NCBI GenBank assembly: GCA_035541995.1
Contig: DATKMG010000202.1
Span: forward strand, 1 to 18,712
Direction: 5' to 3'
DNA length: 18,712 nt
From: DATKMG01 sp035541995
GTDB taxonomy: Bacteria; Acidobacteriota; Terriglobia; Versatilivoradales; Versatilivoraceae
A program made the translations under genes and the position numbers. The notes under the pieces were generated by a model. The model was given only the letters and a program-made list of their open reading frames with translations. It searched no databases and was not told the origin of the DNA. Positions 8,063-16,100 of this stretch are shown piece by piece. The number at the start of each line of letters is the position of its first letter. Position 1 is the first letter of the stretch.

Positions 8063-9592
8063 TCAGTGAGCTTCCTTTTGATGCCGCAAAATCTCGGAGA
8101 ATCTACGCTCTGCGATCAAGTCACAGATCCTATTAATATCTCCCGCCAGGGAACGGTCGCTGGTCACTTTGGATGAAACGGAACGAACCAGGCTGCAGGC
8201 CCGTGCTGCACCGACCCCTGGCTTCAGAGGTGCCAGAAAATCGATTCCCTGGGCTGCACACAGCAGCTCAATGGCAAGGACGTGTCTCACATTGTTAACA
8301 AGTCGCTTAAGCTTGAGTGCTGCGCCCATTCCCATGCTGACGTAATCCTCACGGTTGCCTGAAGTGGGAATGGAATCCACCGAAGCAGGATGGGAATAGA
8401 CTTTGCATTCCGAGGTCAGCGCAGCTGCTGTCACCTGTAGCATCATAAAACCGGAGTTCAGCCCGGGATTGTCGGTTAGGAATGGAGGCAGGTCTCCATA
8501 CTCAGGGGTGATAAGGCGTTCGATTCGTCGTTCCGAAATACTCGCCAGGACGCTCAAAGCGATCCCCAAATAGTCAAAAGCAAGCGCCAGTGGCTGCCCA
8601 TGGAAATTCCCACCGGAGATGATTTCGTGGTCCTCGGGGAACACCAGGGGATTGTCGGTGGCAGCATTGAACTCGACCTCCAAGGTTCGACGGACAAAGC
8701 TAAGCGTGTCGCGAACTGCGCCGTGAACCTGGGGTACACAACGCAGACTGTAGGCATCCTGAACACGGTTGCAGAGCAAATGAGATTGGCGAATTTCGCT
8801 GTTACGGTTCAGTATGCGGACATTGGCAGCGCTGCGGGCCTGTCCTGGGTAGGCCCGTAATTGCTGGATTCGAGGATCGAAGGCTTTGGGCGTCCCTTTT
8901 AGGGCATCAAGCGACAGGGCTGCAGCCACATCGGCAGTGTCCATCAGCGTTTCCGCCGCGAGCAGTGCCACAGCGCCAACACTCAGCATGGCCTGCGTCC
9001 CATTCAGTAAGGAGATTCCTTCTTTGGGACCAAGTAGGAGCGGGATTAGTCGGTTTCGCTGGAAAGCGGTCCGACTACTCATGTGCCGGCCGTTCCAGAT
9101 TACTCCTCCCTCTCCGAGCAAAGCCAACGCAAGGTGGGCAAGGGGAGCTAAGTCTCCGCTCGCTCCCACTGATCCTTGAGAGGGGATAACCGGGTGAATG
9201 CCCCGATTGAGCATTTCCAGCAGGTGCGTTGCCACGACAGGTCTTACTCCCGAGTGACCCATTGCCAGCACATTGGCACGGCACAGAATCAGACCCCTGG
9301 TTTCGGCTTCTGCAAGCGGCTCTCCTACACCGCAGGCATGACTGCGGACAAGGTTCAGTTGGAGTTGTTGGAGTTGATTCTGATCTATCCTGGTGTCACT
9401 GAGTTTGCCGAACCCCGTGTTGACTCCATAGATCGGAAAATCACCGCGCACCACGCCTTCGACGAGTTTTTGCGACCGCAACATTCGTTTGCGGGCCAAC
9501 GGATGGAGTGTGACCGGACGGCGATCGAAAACGACTTGTTGGAAGTGATCTAATGTGAGACTGTTTCCGGTGATAGAGAGGAGGCGCGGCAT
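8063..9592 (-). CDS. hutH: Histidine ammonia-lyase (histidase)
   Basis: Removes ammonia from L-histidine to give urocanate, the committing step of the pathway. From the ATG at 9592 the protein has 509 residues. A144-S145-G146 in SQGSVGASGDLAPLAH would cyclise to the MIO prosthetic group. Y55 in IYGVNTGFG and Y281 in VQDAYSLRC match catalytic tyrosines of the Pseudomonas putida enzyme. The pair S84-H85 (LVRSHACGVG) is the selectivity signature of histidine lyases, against Phe-Leu or His-Leu in the Phe and Tyr lyases. The conserved block near the C-terminus reads SVDSIPTSGNREDYVSMG, where most bacterial histidases have TSANQEDHVSM; the catalytic Glu (E415) is kept. A TTG at 9601, in frame and four bases after AGGA, could be the real start and would add three residues. 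It is followed closely by hutU. Confidence 0.95.
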   Translation of the reverse strand: MPRLLSITGNSLTLDHFQQVVFDRRPVTLHPLARKRMLRSQKLVEGVVRGDFPIYGVNTGFGKLSDTRIDQNQLQQLQLNLVRSHACGVGEPLAEAETRGLILCRANVLAMGHSGVRPVVATHLLEMLNRGIHPVIPSQGSVGASGDLAPLAHLALALLGEGGVIWNGRHMSSRTAFQRNRLIPLLLGPKEGISLLNGTQAMLSVGAVALLAAETLMDTADVAAALSLDALKGTPKAFDPRIQQLRAYPGQARSAANVRILNRNSEIRQSHLLCNRVQDAYSLRCVPQVHGAVRDTLSFVRRTLEVEFNAATDNPLVFPEDHEIISGGNFHGQPLALAFDYLGIALSVLASISERRIERLITPEYGDLPPFLTDNPGLNSGFMMLQVTAAALTSECKVYSHPASVDSIPTSGNREDYVSMGMGAALKLKRLVNNVRHVLAIELLCAAQGIDFLAPLKPGVGAARACSLVRSVSSKVTSDRSLAGDINRICDLIAERRFSEILRHQKEAH

Positions 9593-9670
9593 TTTGGCCA
9601 AAGAATCCTACCGGACTGTTGGTCCTGAGCCTGCGAAAGAGACCGGACCAGAACTCGAGAACGCTCTGGC

Positions 9671-10129
9671 TTACTGGTAGAACCGCACGTATTCGGGCGG
9701 GAAAGACCTGGGTCGCCCGTTCTTGTCGATCACAACATGGGACGTGGAACCTGTGGCTACCAGCAGTTCAGACCCTTGCTTGAGGACCTCATATTCAAAC
9801 ACAATCATCCGCTTCCGTAGTGCTTGGACTCGAGTGCGAATGATCAGAACCTCGTCATACAGGGCCGGGGAGTGGTAGCGACAATGAGCCTCAGCAACAG
9901 CCAGCGCCAGCCCCGTGTTCTTTTCAAATGCCTGGTAGGGCAGCCCACGCTGCCGGCATAACTCGGCACGGCCCACTTCAAACCAGACCAGATAGTTAGA
10001 ATAATATGCAACTCCCATCTGATCCGTTTCTGCATAACGGACCCGCACCTCAGCCACCACCCAGGAGGAACTGAGGGGGCCTGACTTTGTCGACGCCCTT
10101 TCCGTCCCGGTTGCCGAAGTCTCTGACAT
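9671..10129 (-). CDS. Hotdog-fold acyl-CoA thioesterase, YbgC/FadM type
   Basis: 152-residue protein of the 4-hydroxybenzoyl-CoA thioesterase family, expected to hydrolyse an acyl-CoA in the cytoplasm. The motif YAETDQMGVAYYSNYLVWFEVGR (from Y32) carries D36 at the place of the catalytic Asp17 of the Pseudomonas 4-hydroxybenzoyl-CoA thioesterase, followed by the helix that packs in the hotdog fold. The first 23 residues are polar and not conserved in the family. The ATG follows the ompH-like stop with no gap (TAAATG) and has no ribosome site of its own, so translation is probably coupled. The substrate is unknown. It lies 78 bp before hutH on the same strand; a link to histidine breakdown is possible only through cotranscription, since no acyl-CoA occurs in that pathway. 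Confidence 0.87.
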   Translation of the reverse strand: MSETSATGTERASTKSGPLSSSWVVAEVRVRYAETDQMGVAYYSNYLVWFEVGRAELCRQRGLPYQAFEKNTGLALAVAEAHCRYHSPALYDEVLIIRTRVQALRKRMIVFEYEVLKQGSELLVATGSTSHVVIDKNGRPRSFPPEYVRFYQ

Positions 10130-10762
10130 TTATTTTTTGGCAGGACCCGGTGCCGGGGCGGTCGTGGTTGGAGTCGGCGCCATCACTGGTGGCTTTGGTG
10201 CACTAAAAGTTGAGGGCTTTGGCACAGCCACATTGGGTTGCGAATCGAATTTCTTTACGATCTCCTCTGTAATATCAGTTGCGGGGTCGGCGTAAATCAG
10301 CTGGTTACCCTGCTGTGAAGTGTCGATCACCACGGTCAAGCCATTATCCTTGGCGTATTGCTGTATTACCGGAAAAATCCTGCCGCCGATCCGGTTATAG
10401 ATCTCTCCCTGGAGCTCACTGAACTCTTTCTGGGCATCCTGTTGAGCCCTTTGCAGCTCGGTTGTCTTACTGTCAATGCTCCTCGCCAAAGCCGCGCGAG
10501 AATCATCATTCAGCGTCCTGGATTGGTCGTTGAGCTGCTTCTGCAACTGCTCTATTTCACTATTCTTTCTCGCCAGCTCATCTTTCTTGGCGTCGACCTT
10601 CTTTTGAAATTCGGAGATGGCGGTTTTCCCTTCGCCCGATGAAGCGATGGCCCTGGCGAAATCGATAACCCCGATTTTGAAGGAGGCACTGGCCTGTGCC
10701 AAGGCAATTAAGGGCAAGACCAGCACACCGAGGGTCCCAACCAGCAATACTTTTCTCTTCAT
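10130..10762 (-). CDS. OmpH/Skp-family periplasmic chaperone-like protein
   Basis: Probable periplasmic holding chaperone for outer-membrane proteins, 210 residues from the ATG at 10762. A signal peptide is clear: MKRK, a hydrophobic stretch to about residue 20, then ALA before a likely cleavage after A22. FKIGVIDFARAIASS is the first strand of the OmpH domain, and the long charged segment of about residues 40-130 (QKKVDAKKDELARKNSEIEQ and on) should form the two coiled-coil tentacles. RIFPVIQQYAKDNGLTVVID is the typical end of the domain. About 35 residues rich in Pro, Ala and Thr follow it, a tail that Skp of E. coli lacks. AAGGAG (10774-10779) is the ribosome site; a TTG directly before the ATG is an alternative start. 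It heads a possible unit with the thioesterase. The usual partner bamA is not in the window. Confidence 0.88.
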   Translation of the reverse strand: MKRKVLLVGTLGVLVLPLIALAQASASFKIGVIDFARAIASSGEGKTAISEFQKKVDAKKDELARKNSEIEQLQKQLNDQSRTLNDDSRAALARSIDSKTTELQRAQQDAQKEFSELQGEIYNRIGGRIFPVIQQYAKDNGLTVVIDTSQQGNQLIYADPATDITEEIVKKFDSQPNVAVPKPSTFSAPKPPVMAPTPTTTAPAPGPAKK

Positions 10763-10782
10763 CAACGTTGTTTCTCCTTGAA

Positions 10783-10848
10783 GTTATATAAACTCCGGCA
10801 CATGAATGCCAAGTCTATATCATACACATCTTCGGGGCAGTTTGGCTA
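10783..10848 (-). promoter_or_regulatory. Candidate promoter region for the ompH-thioesterase(-hutHU) unit
   Basis: Two minus-strand sigma-70-like candidates. The nearer one is TTGGCA (10807-10812), 18 bp, TATAAC (10783-10788), each 5 of 6 to consensus, but its expected start site would fall within the ribosome site at 10774-10779. The farther one is TAGCCA (10843-10848), 18 bp, TATGAT (10819-10824), which would leave the leader intact. Identified by eye. Confidence 0.35.
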
Positions 10849-11010
10849 GATGAGAAAAACACATTTTCAGAGTGCAGCCACGTGGAGAAATAGGACAACT
10901 CTGCCTTTACACGACCCGCTTTTTCGATCAGAATTGCCCCATGATACCGCGGGTAGGATAAGCTTAGCCGGGGAGTGCGAATTTCTACCTGGGAAAAGGG
11001 AGCGGGCTGG

Positions 11011-11208
11011 ATGAAACCCATTGTGGATCCGGTTCGGCTGGTTTCAGGAAATACACCTCACCGTGGAGGGTCATTCTACCTGTCGGGGTTGCTTATCATC
11101 CTGTTTCTTCTCTCGGGATTTTCCGACTGCCAGAATCTAACCGGAGAGGCGCTGAGGCGCAGAGAAAGAATCCGGAGAACAAAGGTGGTAGAAAGTATTG
11201 CAGGTTAG
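11011..11208 (+). CDS. Doubtful small ORF with one membrane segment, 65 residues
   Basis: I do not recognise this protein. The ATG at 11011 has a plausible ribosome site (AGGGAG, 10997-11002, eight bases away). Residues about 22-38 (FYLSGLLIILFLLSGFS) form a single hydrophobic helix and are followed by a Cys, although FSDC is a poor lipobox. The C-terminal half is basic and comes from a stretch with an imperfect direct repeat (GAGGCGCT/GAGGCGCA at 11146-11161), which weakens the case for a real gene. An in-frame ATG lies upstream at 10975. It stands alone on its strand in a 620-bp gap. It could equally be chance coding in non-coding DNA. Confidence 0.22.
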   Translation: MKPIVDPVRLVSGNTPHRGGSFYLSGLLIILFLLSGFSDCQNLTGEALRRRERIRRTKVVESIAG

Positions 11209-11259
11209 AAGGCCAGCAATCAGGCAAGGCCTAAGTGAGAATTGCAAGTTGAGGGAAAT

Positions 11260-11305
11260 GCCACGGCCAGAGGGTTCCAGGAAACAACTAGGCACTGGCC
11301 GTGGC
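11260..11305. repeat. Inverted repeat downstream of the glutamate dehydrogenase gene
   Basis: A perfect 11-bp inverted repeat, GCCACGGCCAG (11260-11270) and its complement (11295-11305), with a 24-base loop, about 80 bp beyond the gdh stop on the minus strand. There is no T run right after it in the gdh direction (the sequence goes on ATTTCCCTC), so it may be a factor-dependent or processed 3' end rather than a strong intrinsic terminator. Confidence 0.5.
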
Positions 11306-11383
11306 TATTGATCCGATTATTTTACTTGGATGGCAGTTGACCAAAGAATCATGAATGTTTGATGAATTTGCTTTCTGAATTCA

Positions 11384-12637
11384 TCACGGATAAAGACCGC
11401 GCAGCCGGGTGGCTTGAGCGACCTTGTCAATGCCAAGCATATTGGCTGCGATCCGCATGTGCACTTTCTTGTTGTTTCGGATATTCAAGACATTGGCAAA
11501 GCTGGTTTTCATGATCCTCTCCAGCTTGGCATAAATGTCGGACTCTTCCCAGAAGAGGTGCTGCTCGTCCTGGACCCACTCCAAGTATGAGACCGTCACA
11601 CCTCCCGCATTGCACAGAATGTCTGGAATAATGAATACGCCTTTGTCTTCCAAAATCCGATCGGCTTCGGGCGTCGTCGGTCCATTGGCGGCTTCGGCCA
11701 GGATCTTTGTTTTGATCGTGGGCGCATTTTCCCGGGTAATTACATTCTCCAGGGCTGCCGGTATCAAAACGTCACAGGGCATTCCGAGCAAATCTTCAGG
11801 CGAGATCTGTTCAGAACCCGGATAACCGACGACGGTACCATTCTTCTCCTTAAACAGGATAAGCTTGGGTATATCCAGGCCATTTTTGTTATAAACACAG
11901 CCCTTGGAATCGCTGACAGCGATGACGTAGGTCTTGGCACTATCGAAGAGGTGGGCGGCCACAGAGCCGGCATTTCCAAATCCCTGGACAACGACCTTAA
12001 GCCCTTCCAGTTTCATGTTTAAATGAGTCACTGCTGACTGGACCGTATAAAATACACCTCTTCCCGTGGCCTCGTTCCTCCCCAGGGATCCCCCCAGTTC
12101 CACGGGCTTGCCGGTTACCACTCCGGGAACACAATAACCTCTGTTCATGCTGTAGGTATCCATGATCCAGGCCATGACCTGCGGGTTGGTATACACATCC
12201 GGGGCAGGGATGTCTCTTTCGGGTCCGATAAGTGGCAGAATCTCACTGGTATAGCGACGGGTGAGTCTTTCTAACTCAGTCAACGACATCTTCTTGGGAT
12301 CACACGCTACACCGCCTTTGCCACCCCCAAAAGGAATGCCGACGATTGCGCATTTCAGGGTCATCCAGGTGGCCAAAGCTTTGACCTCATCCAGAGTCAC
12401 GTTGGGATGAAAGCGTATACCCCCCTTTGCAGGTCCCCTCGAGGTGTTGTGCTGAACCCGGTAGCCCTCGAACCTTGCCACCCTGCCGTTATCCATCCGA
12501 ATCGGGACCGACACAATGAGGCAACGCTCCGGATACTTGATCTTCACACGAAGGTCGTCCTCCAACCCCAAGACGTCTGCAGCCAAATCGAAATTGTCCA
12601 TGGCCATGTCAAATGCCGTCTTCACTACGTTTGCCAT
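11384..12637 (-). CDS. Glutamate dehydrogenase (hexameric Glu/Leu/Phe/Val dehydrogenase family)
   Basis: Interconverts glutamate and 2-oxoglutarate plus ammonia. The 417 residues match the roughly 420-residue hexameric class. K71 in KGGIRFHP, K95, catalytic K107 in GGGKGG and D147 in PAPDV have exactly the spacing of K89, K113, K125 and D165 in the Clostridium symbiosum enzyme. The nucleotide fold is VVVQGFGNAGSVAAHLF (GFGNAG at 219-224), and D243 at the end of the second strand favours NAD over NADP, hence a catabolic role. The frame is open for 61 further codons upstream, but the ATG at 12637 has AAAGGA at a good distance and gives the usual N-terminus. In this window it would process the glutamate from histidine breakdown. 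It is divergent from nifJ across 474 bp. Leucine dehydrogenase is unlikely given the retained glutamate-binding lysine. Confidence 0.95.
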   Translation of the reverse strand: MANVVKTAFDMAMDNFDLAADVLGLEDDLRVKIKYPERCLIVSVPIRMDNGRVARFEGYRVQHNTSRGPAKGGIRFHPNVTLDEVKALATWMTLKCAIVGIPFGGGKGGVACDPKKMSLTELERLTRRYTSEILPLIGPERDIPAPDVYTNPQVMAWIMDTYSMNRGYCVPGVVTGKPVELGGSLGRNEATGRGVFYTVQSAVTHLNMKLEGLKVVVQGFGNAGSVAAHLFDSAKTYVIAVSDSKGCVYNKNGLDIPKLILFKEKNGTVVGYPGSEQISPEDLLGMPCDVLIPAALENVITRENAPTIKTKILAEAANGPTTPEADRILEDKGVFIIPDILCNAGGVTVSYLEWVQDEQHLFWEESDIYAKLERIMKTSFANVLNIRNNKKVHMRIAANMLGIDKVAQATRLRGLYP

Positions 12638-13111
12638 GCTGGTTCTTCCTTTCTTTTGGATCTCTTTTGGATCATTTTGAATTCGACCACCAACAGCCGA
12701 ACTGGTCGAGCAAGAAGTGTACCAGAGTCTAAGGAGATTTGATGCGGCAGGTAAACACAAGCTAACCTGGAATGGAATGAAACCAAACCGACAGCCTATG
12801 TTGCGCATCCGGCTTGGCAAAGCAATCGTCTTCGCCTGCAGTCTCCGTTAGAGAGGAACTCCTGGATGGGTTCTCATGACATGAGATTGAAGGGTGTGCT
12901 GTGTTTAATCTGTCATCACATAATGCCCCAACTGCGCTATATGCCCCATGAAGGATCGACTGATGTTTGTTGTAACTCAAATGTCTTCAACGATTTTCCT
13001 TTGGCATCGCATGTGCCTTAGCCACCGGGATGTTTGACGGGTTAGAGCCGTTTTTTTCCCGTCGGTCTCATCCAAAAATATTACTGTGGCAGATTCTGCT
13101 GGAGGAACTTG
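12638..13111. promoter_or_regulatory. Divergent intergenic region between gdh and nifJ
   Basis: This 474-bp gap must carry the promoters of both flanking genes, which start in opposite directions. I see no convincing gene in it. On the gdh side the leader has a perfect 11-bp tandem duplication (TCTTTTGGATC, 12652-12662 and 12663-12673) just before the ribosome site. On the nifJ side there is a small terminator-like structure at 13036-13063 and the ribosome site GGAGGA at 13101-13106. CATAAT at 12919-12924 is -10-like but lacks a good -35. No promoter can be named firmly. Confidence 0.5.
13036..13063 (+). promoter_or_regulatory. Possible attenuator-like structure in the nifJ leader
   Basis: GACGGG (13036-13041) can pair with CCCGTC (13058-13063). 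Alternatively its ACGG (13037-13040) can pair with CCGT (13048-13051), and that hairpin is followed by seven T (13051-13057) like an intrinsic terminator. The two pairings exclude each other, 50 to 75 bases before the nifJ start. The stems are only 4 and 6 bp, so this may be chance. Confidence 0.2.
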
Positions 13112-16100
13112 ATGAAACGTCGCAAGGTAACTATTGACGGCAACGAAGCCGCCGCTTACGTTGCATACCGAACCAATGAGGTCATAGCGATTTACCCGAT
13201 TACCCCCTCTTCTCCCATGGGGGAGTGGGCGGATGCATGGGCATCAGAAGGGGTTAAGAACATTTGGGGAACTGTACCTGTCGTGCAGGAAATGCAAAGT
13301 GAAGGGGGAGCAGCCGGAGCGGTCCACGGAGCTCTGCAGACCGGTGCCTTGACAACAACCTTCACAGCTTCTCAAGGGCTCCTGCTGATGCTTCCCAACA
13401 TGTTTAAGATTGCAGGCGAGCTGACTCCGACAGTATTCCACATCAGCGCTCGCACTGTTGCCACCCACGCTCTGTCCATCTTTGGCGACCACAGCGACGT
13501 GATGGCCGCACGTACTACAGGATGGGCCATGCTGGCGTCCAATTCTGTCCAGGAAGTAATGGACTTTGCTCTTATCGCCCAGGCAGCAACTCTGGAAGCT
13601 CGCGTTCCTTTTGTGCATTTCTTCGACGGATTTCGTACTTCGCATGAGGTGATGAAGATCGAGGAGCTGACCGAGGACGATATTCGCAGCATGATCAATG
13701 ACGAAATGGTCTATGCTCACCGCTCCCGGGCTCTATCTCCAGAACATCCCGTGCTTAGAGGTTCGGCTCAAAACCCCGACGTTTTCTTCCAGGCTCGGGA
13801 AACCTGCAACCCCTTCTATGCGGCCTGCCCGGGAATAGTGCAAAAGGCAATGGATAAATTTGCTTTTCTAGTCGGACGCCGGTATCGGTTGTTCGACTAT
13901 TTCGGGGCTCCAGACGCCGAACGGGTTATCGTGGTAATGGGTTCAGGTGCAGAAACAGTCCAGGAAACTGTGGATTTCCTAACCAAGAAGGGGGAGAAGG
14001 TTGGCTTGCTCAAAGTACGGTTATTCCGGCCCTTCTCTGTGCCTCACTTCATCAAAAGCCTCCCGCCATCGGTAAAAGCAATTGCAGCGTTGGACCGTAC
14101 CAAGGAGCCTGGCACCATCGGGGAGCCACTTTATCAAGATGTGGTAACGGCACTCAGTGAGTCTCTATCTGAAGGGAGTCTGCCGATGGGGCGGATGCCT
14201 AAGGTCATTGGCGGCAGGTTCGGGCTCTCGTCCAAGGAATTTACCGCCTCCATGGCCGTTCGAGTCTTTGAAGAGTTGAAAAAGCCCCAACCGAAGAATC
14301 ATTTCACCATCGGGATTGTCGATGATGTGACCCACACCAGTTTGGATTTTGATCGGACTTTTTCCATTGAGCCCAGCACAGTGTTACGTGGCCTTTTTTA
14401 TGGGTTGGGTGCAGACGGTACAGTAAGCGCAAACAAGAACTCAATCAAAATTATCGGTGAAGAGACTGACAACTATGCCCAGGGGTACTTTGTCTACGAC
14501 TCCAAGAAGTCTGGATCCATTACGGTCTCACACCTTCGTTTTGGGCCCGATCCCATCCATTCCACCTACTTGATCGACTCGGCGAATTTTGTGGCTTGCC
14601 ATCAGTTCGTCTTTCTGGAGCGGTATGACATGCTCAAGAACGCCATTCCGGGGGCTACCTTCTTGTTGAACAGCCCCTACGGTCAGGAGGATGTCTGGGA
14701 TCACCTACCCCAGGAAGTCCAGAGGCAAATCATTGAGAAGAAACTCAAATTCTACGTAGTCGACGCCGTGAAAGTCGCCAGGGAAACGGGAATGGGAGGA
14801 CGAATCAACACGATTATGCAGACGTGCTTCTTTGCTGTCGCTGGGGTTCTTCCGAGGGAAGAGGCCATTGCACAGATCAAGGATTCCATTAAGAAAACGT
14901 ATGGCAGCAAAGGCGATGCGGTGGTGCAGAAGAATTATGAAGCGGTCGACAAGACTCTGGCAAACCTGTTTGAAGTCAAGGTGCCGAGTGTCGCGACCAG
15001 TCAATTGCGGATGCATCCGGCTGTTCCGGAAGAGGCTCCTGAATTTGTGCACCGTGTCACGGCTTCAATCATCGCCAGCCGGGGGGATGATCTCCCCGTG
15101 AGTGTGATGCCTTGTGACGGGACTTTCCCGACGGGAACCGCGCAGTGGGAAAGACGAAACATTGCGCTGGAGATTCCGGAATGGGATCCTGATGTCTGCA
15201 TCCAGTGCGCCAAGTGCGCTATGGTTTGCCCGCATGCCACCATTCGCGTGAAGGTTTATGATTCGCGTGATTTGGCCGGGGCTCCGGCTTCATTTAAGTC
15301 CACTGACTACAAAGGATCGGAATTCTCGGGCATGAAGCTCACATACCAAGTGGCGCCCGAAGACTGCACTGGATGCGGGTTATGTGTTTATGTTTGTCCG
15401 GCAAAGAATAAGAAAGAGGTCCGGCTTAAGGCGATCAACATGGTTCCACAGCCTCCTATCCGAAAGCGTGAAGCCCAAAACTACGAGTTCTTCCTCAACC
15501 TTCCTGAATACGATCGCCGCTTGGTGAAGGTTGGGACGATTAAAGGCTCCCAGGTATTGCAGCCCTTGTTCGAGTATTCCGGGGCCTGTTCGGGGTGTGG
15601 AGAAACCCCGTATTTGAAGCTAATTAGCCAGATGTTCGGGGACCGGATGATAGTGGCAAACGCAACAGGTTGTTCCTCGATTTATGGCGGGAATCTGCCC
15701 ACAACGCCATACGCTCAAAACAAACAAGGAAGGGGGCCTGCCTGGTCAAACTCGCTTTTTGAAGATAACGCTGAGTTCGGTCTGGGATATCGATTGACCA
15801 TCGACAAGCAGACAGAACAGGCATCCGAGTTGCTGAAAAGACTCGCTCCTGCCCTTGGAGAGAACCTGGTGAAAGAGATCCTGGGGTGCCCACAAAAAGA
15901 TGAGGCTGAAATCTACGAACAGCGGCAACGGGTCGGGGAAGTAAAGAGCCTTTTGAAAAAAATCGCCTCTCCAGAGGCTAAGAACCTCCTGTCGTTGGCG
16001 GATTTCTTGGTGAAAAAGTCAGTCTGGATTGTTGGCGGGGATGGTTGGGCTTACGATATCGGCTATGGCGGACTGGATCATGTCCTGGCGGCAGGCCGTA

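Noticed and set aside
12638..12820. N-terminal extension of 61 residues on the glutamate dehydrogenase frame
   Set aside because: The extension is not like the family, and the ATG at 12637 has a good ribosome site. An upstream open frame is chance.
12762..12980. 72-codon minus-strand frame in the gdh-nifJ gap
   Set aside because: No ribosome site, no domain, hydrophilic random composition; the gap is better explained as a divergent regulatory region.
13244..13720. 158-codon minus-strand frame inside nifJ
   Set aside because: It is antisense to the conserved N-terminal domain of NifJ and is explained by codon bias of the real gene.
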